Shown here: one piece after another, positions 45,475 through 58,380 of the stretch | Position numbering within the stretch: position 1 is the stretch's first letter | Layout of the letters: each line of letters begins with the position of its first letter | DNA from: Sipunculus nudus | Lineage: Eukaryota; Annelida; Sipuncula; Golfingiida; Sipunculidae | Length of the DNA: 64,000 bases | Direction: 5' to 3' | Assembly (NCBI GenBank): GCA_026874595.1 | Contig: CM049319.1 | Span: 41,087,973 to 41,151,972 of the forward strand | Made by a program: the position numbers and the translations under genes | The notes under the pieces: generated by a model | Database searches by the model: none | What the model was told of the DNA's origin: nothing | What the model saw: the letters and a program-made list of their open reading frames with translations, nothing else

Positions 45475-45995
45475 CAAGCAAGAAATACACAGAGCTAATG
45501 TTGTTTATTTCATTTTGAGTGAGAGCTCATCGCCCCAGCAACCGTTTGAACAGGCCACAGGCTCAGAGACAATGGCCACGCACGTGGTTTTTACAGGTCC
45601 TTGTGTACATGGGTGCCCGGCCGGTGAGCTGTAATTCAAGAGAAATGAAACAACATAGGTTCCGTGCACATCTGGCTGGCTGGTTTCCGTTTTGTTGGCA
45701 AACAGATACATGAGCGCTTATATAGTCGTAATGTCATAATCGAATCTGTGAATGATGCGAGAACATAGAGGGAGCAATTAAAATTCGACTATTTTATTAC
45801 TAAGAGTAACCACTTGAGTGCACTTGAAGCGCAGAGCCATGATGCCTGTCGAGTGTTTTAAAACTGGCATTTGGTTGGCTGCCAGACTACGACCCAGCCC
45901 CTAGTGTCTAAATGTATCATAAACAGTCAAACCAGGCAGCAGGAAAATCAGTAGCTTCTTTAGAAGTGAAAGATTTCTGCTGCCTCGGGAGCGTA

Positions 45996-45997
<2 letters not shown>
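45475..45997 (+). repeat. 0.55-kb dispersed repeat, copy 2
   Basis: Same orientation and boundaries as 13387-13935. A (TA)n tract (46000-46048) starts immediately after its conserved end. Confidence 0.85.

Positions 45998-45999
<2 letters not shown>

Positions 46000-46048
<49 letters not shown>
46000..46048. repeat. (TA)n microsatellite
   Basis: Uninterrupted TA tract between the 0.55-kb repeat and the right inverted repeat. Confidence 0.95.
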
Positions 46049-46050
<2 letters not shown>

Positions 46051-46144
46051 CTTATACATATATTTGTTGCCATGTTGTCTAGTTTGTTATTTAGATCCGT
46101 AAGATTTATTATGTCGTATGTAAAAGATAATATGTTGTACATGC

Positions 46145-46829
46145 GACCTGAGCCAACACACCAATTCAGCCAGATATTGGACGCTATTATAAATGAAGTT
46201 CACCTTGAGGTAATTCTGAGGCCTGTGGCGCCACCAACTGGACTGACAATTTATTAAGTCCTATATGGACACAATGCTCACTAATGGACTATAACATACA
46301 GTAACTTACTGTTCCTTGTTCATGTTTGAATGTCATTGATGTCACCTTGAATGCCTTATAGTTTGAATGTCTAATAAAAATTAGACAATCCTTGAAATTT
46401 CGAAACATCTATCAGACTGCAAAGTCCCTAATCCCTGGTGGTACTGTGTGGGGGGAGAACACTCTCTACCCTCTATTGTAGCACTGGATTAACCTACCTC
46501 CTCCCTCCCTACGTGGGAGTAGGGTAGCTGGCTAACAGCATATACACAGATTACCAGTCATATTTTGGTATTATAACAAACAAACAAAACAAAACTTCTC
46601 CTAAAGGTTAGGTATTTTGAGTGCTATTACTAAAATTTTCCAATGTAGTGTAAAATTTTCCTTATAGGAGGAGGGATGTAACTTCCATGCCGTGTTCTTA
46701 TATTGTCCGATAACTGACATGAGCCCATGACAGTTGCTTATCATCTGGTCAACGGCTATCGGCCAATCACAGGCAGCTAAGGACTCCCCCTCTGCCCCTC
46801 TAGGGTAAAACTTTCTTGCCCTGGTGATC
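46145..46829 (-). repeat. 0.69-kb inverted repeat, right copy
   Basis: Inverse of 38702-39388. The ends are 46145 (GACCTGAGCC) and 46829 (CTGGTGATC). The distal side runs into a minisatellite. Confidence 0.85.
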
Positions 46830-46839
46830 TGGTCGTCAG

Positions 46840-47610
46840 CAGTGCTGCTGCCACAAACTACTCCAAGAGGAGAAGTATTTCAAAGGTACAAGCACTGTCG
46901 TCTTTGTCGTTGGCAGAACCAACAAGAACTGGGGCTTTGCTGTCAATGTTGTCTTTGGCTGTACTGCCGTCACAAGCTTCTCATAGAAACAAGCATTGTC
47001 ATCGTCGTCATCATTGGCAGAACCAACAGGAGGGAGCTTTGCGGTGAGTGGCGTCGTCGTCAGTGTGCTGCGGCCAAAAGCATCTCAAGGAAACAAGAAC
47101 TGTCGTCATTGGCATCACTGGCTGGAGCTATTGGGAGGAAGCTAGGCCTTGCTGTCGTTGTCACCGTCATTAGTATTGCCGCAAAGATTAGCTAAAGGCT
47201 TGCTGTCTTCATCGGCAGTGCTGCCTCCACAAACTATTCCAAGAGGCCAGCACTGTTGTCGTTGGCGTCAATGGTGAAGCTACTGGGAGGAAGCTAAGGT
47301 CTTTAAGTTGATTTCGTCATCAGTATTGCCGCTAGGAGAAGCTAAGGTCTTGCTGTCTTTTTTGGCAGTGCTGCCTCCACAAAAAAACTAGCACTGTTGT
47401 CGTCGTCATAAGCAGAACCAACAGGGAGGGGCCTTTGCTGTGACTGTCGTCGTCAGCAGTGCTGCCACCACAAGCATCTCATAGATACATGCACTGTTGA
47501 CGTTTTTGTTATTAGCAGAACCAACAGGGAGGGAGCTTTGCTTTGACTGTCGTCATCATCAGTGCTCCCATCCCAAACTATCGTTGTTGGCAGTGCTGCT
47601 GATGAACACC
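46840..47610 (+). repeat. Degenerate minisatellite of about 105 bp
   Basis: About seven units marked by GGCAGAACCAACAGG (near 46911, 47017, 47411 and 47514), GTCGTCGTC runs and GTGCTGCCNCCACAAGC. A 123-residue frame (46824-47195) crosses it, but its sequence is not repeated as protein in the other units. Probably non-coding. Confidence 0.75.
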
Positions 47611-48330
47611 ATTGTGAGTTAGGCAGATGCATCTGAAAGAATGTGCATCCTGGGCATTCTGCGAGTTGTGGATGCATCCAGGGAGTGTGTGTTCAGTTGG
47701 TGATCCTCAGTGCCCCTTGCATCCATATTATATATGCTATATATAAGGTTGGCAGGGACATAAAGGCCCCCCCTCTTCTCTCTCTCCCAGCTCTCTATCT
47801 GACTCTCCTCTCTATAGCTCTGACCTTAAACTGTCTGGTTCAGTAGCCAGTGTAATACTATTTATTCATTTTACCAAAAAAATAAATGCAATTAAGGAAT
47901 TTCTTACAGCATTAATATAAGATATATTGTGTAAATACATTCAACACCTTTTTTGCCCTCCTGTGAACATCTATGTTTAAACTGTTTATTAAATTGTTTA
48001 TCTGTGACTGTCACTTTAAGAGTAAACCCAGTCAAATGAATGAACATGCTTATTAATTCTCTGTGAACACTTATCAAAGGGCTGGCAGTTAAATGATAAA
48101 CTGAATTGTAATCAGAAAGTTATCCTGCACAGAAGTCTGCTAAATACCTGTCTGCTAAATACCTGTTTCATTCCAAAGGACATATCACCTTTTTATATAT
48201 CATGACAATTTGTAAAATGTAATGATTTGAATCATCATAAAATTATCACACTGGTGAAAGTACTACTAGGTGGGCTTGATGTAAACAACACTTGACATGG
48301 TGTATGAAAACTTGAATAAAAGCTTCTCTT
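47611..48330. other. Unassigned DNA with TATA-like stretch
   Basis: TATATATAAGG (about 47741) is followed by a CT-rich tract and AATAAATGC (about 47880). This resembles an LTR promoter/poly(A) layout, but no partner LTR is seen. No gene. Confidence 0.35.
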
Positions 48331-49415
48331 TTCAATCATTTCCTTTGAAATTTCAGATTTTGAAAGATTAAATCCTTGTGTATATATGCTGTGAAAATTA
48401 AATAAACAGTGCTTACAGGGAAAAAACGTGTCATAGCTAAAGTTGGACAAAATTTAAGGTATTGATTTTTTTATATGCTAATAACTTAAAAAAATTGCAA
48501 AATACTGATCTAATTTCAGGTAAGCAATTGGATCGTGATTTCATAGAGTTATATCCCTGAAAAAAAAGTCTCCAGCTTCAGCAATTCTCATGTCAAGTGA
48601 GTAAATATATTTCCTGATTTTTTAAATATTGCATTATATTTGGGCCCCTAACTTCAAAACAATACTAAATACTGACCTAATTTTCAGTATGTTCATAGAA
48701 AATATATGGAAAAATTTGAATACTAAATAGGTTAAAATTTGATCAGTGGTTTCGATATTAGGCAGCTTTAATGTGCTAAATATCTGACAAATACCGACTC
48801 CTGATATATGAGCAATTTTCATGAAAATCACATGTACAAATGGATGCCACCTGATAATTATTGTCATCAATGCAGTAGTTATTCAGATACTTGAGCTTTT
48901 GTATCAAATTTTGCATTATTCTGAGGGGGGGGGGGGGGGGGGTACTTTGCAGCCACATAGCTCAAAGGATATGGGTAACAGAGACCTAATTTCAGGTTTC
49001 CAAGGAGATTTTTCATGGACCTTCCTAGATATAAAGTTTGAAGATTCCAGGTCCAGTGGTTACGATTTGTGCCCTGTTAACAGAAGACAGTTTTATTGCA
49101 GGTCTGAAAAAAAAGAGAAAAAATACAGGTGGCGCCACCAGTCTAAAGGAAGTGATGGAACATCCCATGATCAATATTCATTCAAAGAATCATGGTGATC
49201 AATGCAGTAGTTATTCAGATACTTGAGCTTTTGTATCAAATTTTGCATCATTTGGGGGTACTTCAGAGCCCCATAGCTCGAAGGATAAGGGTAACAGAGA
49301 CCTAATTTCAGGTTTCCAAAGGGATTTTCTATGGACCTCCCTGGATGTAGGACATACGACACACAAAGGGTGATCACTATAGCTCAGATGACTTTCAGTC
49401 AGCTGAGCTAAAAAA
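48331..49415 (+). mobile_element. Family-C dispersed repeat with hairpin tail
   Basis: Shared motifs are GTGTCATAGCTAAAGTTGG, TGGGCCCCTAACTTCA and two similar 3' parts (near 48890-49150 and 49200-49410) that both hold GCAGTAGTTATTCAGATACTT. A poly-G run is at 48926-48942 and GGTGGCGCCACC at about 49131. The hairpin is 49381-49409. Confidence 0.75.
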
Positions 49416-50720
49416 AGCATTTATTTATTCTATGAAAACCAGAAGGTAGGTTATGCCACCTGTGTGATTTACATGACAACTTTCACACTAGGATGAACAT
49501 GCCAAATTTCTGACAAATACCTTGACCAAGTCTTGATATATGGGCAGTTTTCACCTAAAGCACATGTACTGATTGACATCAGGGGAAAATGTTTGCAGAT
49601 GGTGCCACCAATCTTGAGTACATGATGGAGGAGTCCAAGATCTATGGATATGCACAATTTCAGGCCAATACTGTGAATCACTCCTGAAAAAAAGCATTAA
49701 TTTATTCTACGAAAACGGAAAGGTAAGTGGTGACACCTGTCTGGTTTATGTTATATTTTTCAAACATGGATAAACACGCCAAATTTCAGACCAATACCTT
49801 GACCCACTCCTGAGATATGACCAATTATCACCCACTTGAAATAACTTTGAAACAAGGGACCCAAGGGTCACTGTGCTCAGCTGAAGTTGACCTTGAAGGT
49901 AAAAATCTAAAATAATATCAAATGGAGATAAAGTGTAAGAGGAAGAGGTAATAAAGGCCATGATTGGTTTATATGATTGGTTTGTACTGATGAGCAAGAA
50001 ATTGTTGCAAATAATATTTTGTGACCTGACCATGCGTTTCCTAAAGTTGAAACTGAAGCATGTGAGCATGATCTGTACTATTACAATGATCATTAGTTAG
50101 CCTTTTTATTAACTGTTGATATTTTAGTAGTTTACACATTTGTTCAATTGAATCTATTTTCTTGTATAATATATATTATTAACTATATATGTATTTTTTA
50201 ATGAAATGTATACAGTTGAAATATAACTAATTAACAACATAGAACAGGGCAAACAAAGCCTGATCTCAAATTCTGCTGAGGCAGGAAAATATTGAACAAA
50301 TGATCGTATTAAATCCTCATTTTTTTATCACATCAATTTTTTTTAAATTTAAGTTTATAACTATACATTTCCGATATAACATATATATCTGAATATAAAA
50401 GTTGATTCATAATTCTCAATTGCATCATCATAAATCTCAATCTTGTCAGATAACACCACATCATGCATACAAATGTTTATTTATTTTTTACCACAAAAAT
50501 TTATCTTTTAAATCTGCAAAACAATAAATATCTAAAAATAATACTTGATTTAGATTTCACAATTTTTAATTGTGTCTTTATTTATCCATAATGTGCTTCA
50601 TATTTTAAATATTTAAACAAACTGATGGGTTCAATTTTATTTGAGAAAATCATTTAAAAGAAAATTTATTTCTTTAACAAGGGACCCAAGGGTCACGGCG
50701 TTCAGCTGTTATATATGTTA
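49416..50720 (+). repeat. A/B repeat fragments and AT-rich DNA
   Basis: 49416-49850 has two similar pieces of A/C-type sequence (CCAAATTTCNGACNAATACC). 49851 starts a B head, AACAAGGGACCCAAGGGTCA, with about 100 bp of B sequence. 50100-50670 is AT-rich with nothing recognised. Another truncated B head (AACAAGGGACCCAAGGGTCA, 50676-50695) ends just before the next A head. Confidence 0.65.
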
Positions 50721-52321
50721 AACAAGGCCTACAGGCCTAATGCGAACCTGTGCATATGGATATACACCAGGTATAATGCTTCAATGCTGAACCACTACTT
50801 TTCATATATATGAACAATGCAAGTACTAAACATTTTGAACAAGAACAATACACAAACATCACTGCTGAAATTCTGGCATGGGTGCACACAACACAAAAAT
50901 TATTGTAGGTGGCACCACCAGTCTTGTATACAACAAAGCTATTTGACATGTATAAATATGCCCAATTTCAGGCTGATATATCAAATTCATCCGTAGAATT
51001 AAGCAGGCACATACACTTTGCAAAAGTCACTGCAGATGGCGACACCTTGTCTTGTGAATGAGAAAGCCATAAAAGACACATAGACAGGTCAGAATATCAG
51101 GCCTTGAGTCTGATGCACCAGGCTGACCAGGCTTAGGTGAGAAAGGCTGTTGCCCCGAGTGTACTGTGACAAATTACTGGCTCAGGCTACTGCACTTAGT
51201 GAACTCTGGACCTGCACCTGGCTAGACTGAGTGAACTTTTGACCTGTACTTGGCTGCATTGGATGAACATGAGGTGATCACATGATACTCATGAGGTGAT
51301 CACATGCTACCCATGAAATGATCACATGCTGCCCATGAGGTGATCACTTATAAGCTTATAAGTGTAAGGGAAAATACAGCAAAATGGCAAAGTTCAGCTT
51401 CCCATAACTCAGCCAAAAATCACTGAACCAAAACCATTTGAACAAACTTGAATTATCAACTTCTAAGGATATTTAATGTGTGAGATTTAAGAATTTGGCC
51501 CAGTGGTTTTTGAAAAGAAGATTTTTGTAGCCACTTAGCTAACATGGGCTGTCATGGCATATGACTAAATTCAGCTTCCCATAACTCAGCCAAAAGTCAC
51601 TGAACTGAGACCATTTGAACAAACTTGAATAATCAACATCTAAGGATAATTAATGTGTGAGATTTAAGAATTTGGCCCAGTGGTTTTTGAGAAGAAGATT
51701 TTTGTAGCCACTTAGCTTACATATGCTGTTATGGCATATGACTAATTTCAGCTTCCCATAACTCAGCCAAAAGTCACTGAACTAAGACCATTTGAACAAA
51801 CTTGAATTATCAACATCTAAGGATAATTAATGTGCAGGTGGCGCCACCAATACCTCAATTTCAGATATGACTCATGTGACCAACATTGGCAAAAAATTTG
51901 GTGATGATAGCTCAAGCCATTTCTGAGATTGTAATTTTAGTATGCTTTTTTGGACGGATGACTGAGTTCAACTTCCTGTAACTCAGCCAAAAATCACCGA
52001 ACTTAAACCATTCAAACAAACTTGAGAGAGGTTGTTCAAGGAATCATTTCTGTAAAATATTGGACACTTTGGCTGAACAGATTCGGAGAAGAAGATTTTT
52101 TAAGCTTTTTTAGCTTTTTCCCTATAAAATCTAAGAAAATGCAGTTAGCCAAAAAATAAGCAAAATCCGATAGAGTTTTTTAAAATGACTAATTTTAAGC
52201 ATAAGATTTTGTGATGCTTATTCTTGCCGTTTTCAAGATAGTATGGGTTAACGTACAGACTACGGAAGACGGCCGACGGACAATGCCAAACCATCGCATA
52301 AGCTCACAGGTTCGCTAAAAA
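50721..52321 (+). mobile_element. Family-A dispersed repeat, copy A3
   Basis: Head AACAAGGCCTACAGGCC at 50721. TGATCACATG reiterations are at 51260-51350. Three 177-bp modules lie with CATAACTCAG at 51403, 51580 and 51757. GGTGGCGCCACC is at about 51839. The block GTTAACGTACAGACTACGG leads to the tail AGCTCACAGGTTCGCTAAAA (52301-52320). Confidence 0.85.
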
Positions 52322-52593
52322 CATGATTTGGAGAAGAGGCACATGCTTGTTTTGTGTGGTAATAAATATAAGCTTTATTATGAGTTGTTGGTGTTTAGCT
52401 TATTTATGATTTTGATAGTATCTTTGGAGACAGGGAAGAGGATTGATTTCATTTATTTTATTAACAAATGGAGTGCTATTGTCACACAGATTTTGACTTG
52501 GCCATATAACTTATAAGCAGCACATATAATAAGAGAGTTTAACTATTAATTAAAATTTATTGACAAATATTGTGCCAATATAATTTTTATTAA

Positions 52594-54992
52594 AACAAGG
52601 CCTACAGGCCTAATGTGAACCTGTGCATATGGATATACACCAGGCATAATGCTTCAATGCTGAACCACTACTTTTCATATATATGAACAATGCAAGTACT
52701 TAACATTTTGAACAAGAACAAAACACAAACATCACTGCTGAAATTCTGGCATAGGTGCACACAATACAAAAATTATTGTAGGTGGCACCACCAGTCTTGT
52801 ATATGACAAAGCTATTTGACATGTATAAATATGCCCAATTTCAGGCTGATATATCAAATTCCTCTGTAGAATTAAGCAGGCACATACACTTTGCAAAAGT
52901 CATTGTAGATGGCGACATGCACCTGTCTTGTGAACGAGAAAGCCATTTAAAGACACATAGACAGGTCAGAATATCAGGCCTTGAGTCTGATGCACCAGGC
53001 TGACCAGGCTTAGGTGAGAAAGGCTGTTGCCCCGAGTGTACTGTGACAAATTACTGGCTCAGGCTACTGCACTTAGTGAACTCTTGACCTGCACCTGGCT
53101 GGACTGAGTGAACTTTTGACCTGTACTTGGCTGCACTGAATGAACATGAGGTGATCACATGATACTCATGAGGTGATCACATGCTACCCATGAAATGATC
53201 ACATGCTGCCCATGAGGTGATCACATGCCTTGTGCTTGGCTGCACTGATTGAACTCTTGGCCTAAATCTGGCTGCACTGAATGAACTCTTGATCTGTTGC
53301 CAAATCTGAAACAGTTGGCAGTTTCTCAACCTATTCAAGAAACATACACAATCTTGGCCTGTTATGTAACTCTGCAAAAATTTATCCAACACAAACCATT
53401 TGAACAAACTTGAGAAGGCTCTCCTCTGGGATCATTTCTGTAAAATATTGAACAATTTGGCTGGACTCTTTACAAGAAGAAGAAGTTTTAATTAGCTTTT
53501 TCCCTGTAAAATCTAAGTAAATGCAGATAGCAAAAATAAGCTGAATCCATCAACATTTGATATGTGACTGATAATTGCATAAAATTTGGGGATGGTAGCT
53601 CCTGCTATTCCTGAGAAATTATGAATTGTGTACAGATGATATGTAATATCATAAATCTACATTTTTTAAAAGCTTTTAAAAACATTTTTTTCAATATTTT
53701 CCATATATATTCTGAAATCTAAATGTCTAGAGGCATGATGTAATGGATGCTGATAAACTGGTGCTTGGCTAGATGTATCTGCTTCACACAGCTAACATAT
53801 ATGGTAAAATGACTCAATTCAATCTTAATAATTCAGCCAAAATTCATTTTTTGGAACCATAAAAGACAATTATTATTAGAATGATTCAGGGAATTATTCT
53901 TGCAAAATATTAAACATATTTGTAGGTTTATAACTCATTTGGGAAAATACAGCAAAATGGCAAAGTTCAGCTTCCAATAACTCAGCCAAAAATCATTGAA
54001 CCAAAACCATTTGAACAAACTTGAATTATCAACTTCTAAGGATATTTAATGTGTGAGATTTAAGAATTTGGCCCAGTGGTTTTTGAGAAGAAAATTTTTG
54101 TAGCCACTTAGCTAACATGGGCTGTCATGGCATATGACTAAATTCAGCTTCCCATAACTCAGCCAAAAGTCACTGAACTGAGACCATTTAAACAAAATTG
54201 AAGTATCAACATCTAAGGATAATTAATGTGTGAGATTTTAGAAATTGGCCCAGTGGTTTTTGAGAAGAAGATTTTTGTAGCCATTTAGCTAAAATGGGCT
54301 GTTATGGCATATGACTTAATTCAGCTTCCCATAACTTAGCCAAAAGTCACTGAACTGAGACCATTTGAACAAACTTCAGAAAGCACTACCCTAGGATCAC
54401 TTTTGTGCGATATTTAACAATTTGGCCGTTTCGTTTCAGAGAAGAAGTTATTTTTAGCTGTCAGTATGATACGGGCACTGATGACCCCCGTTCAAAAAAG
54501 GCCGATGCAGGTGGCGCCAAAAAATACCTCAATTTCAGATATGACTCATGGGACCAACATTGGCGAAAAAATTTAGTGATGATAGCTCAAGCCAATTCTG
54601 AGATTGTAATTTTAGTATGCTTTTTTGGACAGATGACTGAGTTCAACTTCCTGTAACTCAGCCAAAAATCACTGAACTTAAACCATTCGAACAAAATTGA
54701 GAGATATTGGTCCAGGAATCATTTCTGTAAAATATTGGACAATTTGGCTAAACAGATTCGGACAAGAAGATTTTTTAAGCTTTTTCCCTATAAAATCTAA
54801 AAAAAGGCAGTTAGCCAAAAAATAAGCAAAATCCGATAGAGTTTTTAGATGACTAATTTTAGGCATAAGATTTCGTGATGCTAATTCTTGCCGTTTTCAA
54901 GATAGTATGGGTTAACGTACAGAAGACAGACGACGGCCAACGGACGCCGGACGACGACACACCATCGCATAAGCTCACAGGTTCGCTAAAAA
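52594..54992 (+). mobile_element. Family-A dispersed repeat, copy A4
   Basis: Head AACAAGGCCTACAGGCC at 52594. CATGAGGTGATCACATG reiterations of about 22 bp run 53145-53228 (four units). Three 177-bp modules lie near 53976, 54153 and 54330. The internal palindrome is mutated (GGTGGCGCCAAA, about 54511). The tail AGCTCACAGGTTCGCTAAAAA is at 54972-54992. It is the most complete family-A copy in the window. Confidence 0.87.
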
Positions 54993-55779
54993 TAAAAAGG
55001 AAAATCATATGATTTTTTAAAATAAAATATAACTGAAATGATTATTGAAATAATATTATAGAATATATTCATGAATGCATTCATGAATACATTTTCAAAG
55101 TATCTGCACTGGTATTCAAATACTTCCATTTTTACCTGAATATCAATTCTTATCCAATAAAATTTTTTAATGCAGTACATATTCATATTCGTATTCAAAT
55201 ACATTTTTTCAAAGCATTCACACCATGTCTAGTATTTAATCAGTTTCAGCCAAACAATGATGTTGAGAATCAAGAATATACAAAATTCACAAATTTAAAT
55301 AATTATAAAAGTACCTGGTTTTATGGTTTTTATTTATGTTAAAAAAATAAATGTAATATATTCACTTTGGACTACTTCCGCATCAATCTACACACTAGAC
55401 ACAGTAGGAATCTAGATTAATATTATCAACTGCATCTTTGTCTATCATTAATTTCCTTCATATGATCCCTAATGATTAGTAATGAATAATATGATTTATT
55501 TTTTTTTAATCATTAAAATTTCACTGAAAAATACCATAGGTGACTGCATGGTGTTATTTGGAATAACATTGACCTTGACATTCAATCCATCCATACAAGA
55601 TTCTTACATCATCAGTAACTGCAAGTTATTTTCTGTTACTCATCAACTAACAAATTCCTTTTCTATAAATTTTTCTTTAATTTGTTTTAAAAAAAAAATA
55701 CAAAATTAATAATTTATTGTTTATTGTTTACTGGATTAAGCCGGGGTCTGACATGGTCTTGTAAAAACATTAATAAAAG
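54993..55779. other. AT-rich DNA
   Basis: Low-complexity AT-rich sequence. ATTCATGAATGCATTCATGA near 55068 is a short palindromic run. No gene is recognised. Confidence 0.5.
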
Positions 55780-57040
55780 CTACAATATTTGGCCAATGTC
55801 TTTCAGCTTTCTAAACTACAAAGATAAAATCCTTATTTGTGCATAATGTGAAAATTATATCAACAGCACTCTCAGGAAACAAACGTGCTATGGTCAAAGT
55901 TGGGCAAAATTTAAGGTACTAATTTTATATTTATTCTCATAACTCATAAAATTTAAAAAATTCAGCACTAATTTTTGGTATTAAATTGAATCCTGATTAA
56001 ATAATGTTACAACCCTGACAAAAAATCTCTAGCTTCAGCAATCCTCTTGTAAAGGGAGTAAATATATTTCTTGATTTTTTAAAAAGTGCATTATGTTTGG
56101 GCCCATAACTTAAAACAATTACGCAATACTGACATCATTTCTGGCATGTGCATAGCAAATGTATAAAAAATATGTAGGCCTATATTATGTATGATCAAAG
56201 TCAGATCAGTGGTTTTGATATTAGGCAGTCTTACAGTGTAACAATGGGTTTTTAATGGAAAATGAAGTTTTTCATTAATATTTCGAAGGAATTAAGTCCT
56301 AGTGATCAAATTTTTGGCATGGTAGGGGATTTTGGAGACATCTAACTGTATGCTAAATTTAAGGAACTTAGAGCTGAAGCTGGGGAGCTGAACTCAAGCA
56401 AACTGCATAACACTAGCTTGATGTAAATTTGATGTGACATGGGGCTTGAAAACTTGAATAAAATCTACAGTTTTTGATTAACTGGTTTCAAATTTTGGTG
56501 TTAACAGACAAAATGCTAACGAAACAAGCTGTGAAAATTAAATCCACAGTACTTACAGGAAAAAAACATGCCATGGTCAAACTTGGGCAAAATTTAAGGT
56601 ACCAATTATCTTTCCTGATTTTTTTACAAAGTCCATTATGTTTGGGCCCATAACTTTTTTTAATTTAATAATACCGACTTAATTTCTGGCATGTACATAG
56701 GAACTATATAGAGGAATATTTATGGTAAATATGAAGAAAACCAGATCAGTGGTTTTGATATTAGGCAGTACTGAAGTGTGAAAATAGATTTCTAAAAAAA
56801 ATTGAGGTTTTTCCTTAATATCTCAAAGGAACGAAGTCGTATTGACCAAATTTTTGGCATGGTAGGAGATTTTGGGGACATCTAACTGTATGGCGAATTT
56901 CAGATTCGTAGGTCCAATGGTGTTGAAACGTGCCAGTCTTACGGACAGACAGACGGACGGACGAACAGGCGGACGGACGGACAACAGACAATGGACCAAG
57001 ACTCTGGCTCAGATGACTTATAGTCAGCTGAGCTAAAAAT
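55780..57040 (+). mobile_element. Family-C dispersed repeat with hairpin tail
   Basis: Two successive bodies (GTGCTATGGTCAAAGTTGGG at 55885 and ATGCCATGGTCAAACTTGGG at 56568). A GACGGACGGACGAACAGG block, the hairpin 57006-57034 and AGCTAAAAA end it. Confidence 0.8.
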
Positions 57041-57872
57041 GCTACATTACACAACATTGCATCTTCTGGATTACACCTTGAATTACTTTTTCAAGGAAAG
57101 TTTTTGCATATTGGAGCGGAAACAGCATTACAATTAAGGAGATACAGTGTAAACAATAACAATTACTGCGTAACACTTAATGGGTTGGGTTTGCAGGGGG
57201 GGGGGGGGGGGTAATTGGGAAGGTGATATGAGAATAACTGTACACCTGTCACAGCAGGGGATCTCCCCAAGGAACTGTAACGAATCAGAAACCCTGGCAT
57301 AGCTGACTTAGGGTGACCTTGAGTGGGACATTGCATCTGTAATCTGTAATCAAAGCAAATTACTAAAATAGAGCCTCAAGAAAAAAATCAATAACTAGCT
57401 TAATTTTCAAGCTTTTATTTTCAAATTTCAGATTTAAACAAATTAAATATTTATGTTTACATGCTGTGGAAATTAAATCAATGGTACCTACAGGAAAAAA
57501 AACATGCCATGGTCAAAGTTGGGCCAAATTTAAGGTACTGATTTTATTTTTTATGCTAATAACTTAAAAAAATTACAAATTAAGATCTAATTTTTGGTAA
57601 ACAATTGAATCTTAATTAAACATAGTTATATACTTGAGAAAATAGACTCTAGTTTCAAAATTTTTCATGTTATTTGAGAAAATATTTTTCCTGATTTTTT
57701 ACAAAGTCCATTATGTTTGGGCCAATAACTTTAAGAATTTATACTTAACAGACTTAATATCTGGGATGTACATAGGAACTATATAGAGGAATATCTAGGG
57801 TAAAAATGAGGAAAAACAGATGAGTGCTTTTGATTTTAGGCAGTCCTGAAGTATTAAAATAGGATTTTAAAA
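57041..57872 (+). repeat. Family-C repeat, tail-less copy
   Basis: 57366-57870 is a C body ending before the GACGGACGG block. A poly-G run lies at 57196-57211. The following family-B head starts right at its A-rich end. Confidence 0.7.
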
Positions 57873-58380
57873 ACTAGTGACCCATGGGTCATGACGCTCA
57901 GCTGACAAGCATGACCTGTATTTAAAGCCTGATGGTATACCTTATGGTATCTGATCATACTTGCATGGAAGATGGAAGGTTTGGGATGAAAATTCTGACT
58001 TGAAATGCATCCACAACTTTTTTCAAGAAGCTGGTCCTGTGACATTGACATTTGACCCTAAGACCTAAATATCAAAAGGTTTGTTCCTCTATTGACATGT
58101 AAGGTTTCGGATGATTATTTTGGCTATATGAATTAATTCTGGGAGGTGCAAACACACCCTGTAACTCAGAGAATATAGGTCACAGTGACCTAATTTCAGA
58201 TCTGCAAGGAGATCTTTTTAGAACCTCTAAGACTGCATAGGGTTCATGTATCTAGCCCTTACAGTTACAATTTGTGCCCTGCTAACGGCCGGACTGCAGG
58301 CCAGACGGACAGACGGATGGACGACAGACAAAGACCCATCGCTATAGCACAGCATGACTAAAAGTCAGCTGAGCTAAATA
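57873..58380 (+). repeat. Family-B dispersed repeat, internally deleted short copy
   Basis: Head palindrome TGACCCATGGGTCA at 57878-57891; tail hairpin 58345-58375 followed by GAGCTAAATA. About 1.9 kb of the middle seen in the 15355-17754 copy is missing. Confidence 0.85.

Noticed and set aside
46824-47195. A 123-residue plus-strand frame
   Set aside because: It crosses the inverted repeat edge and the 105-bp minisatellite; there is no repeat of the protein sequence in the other units.
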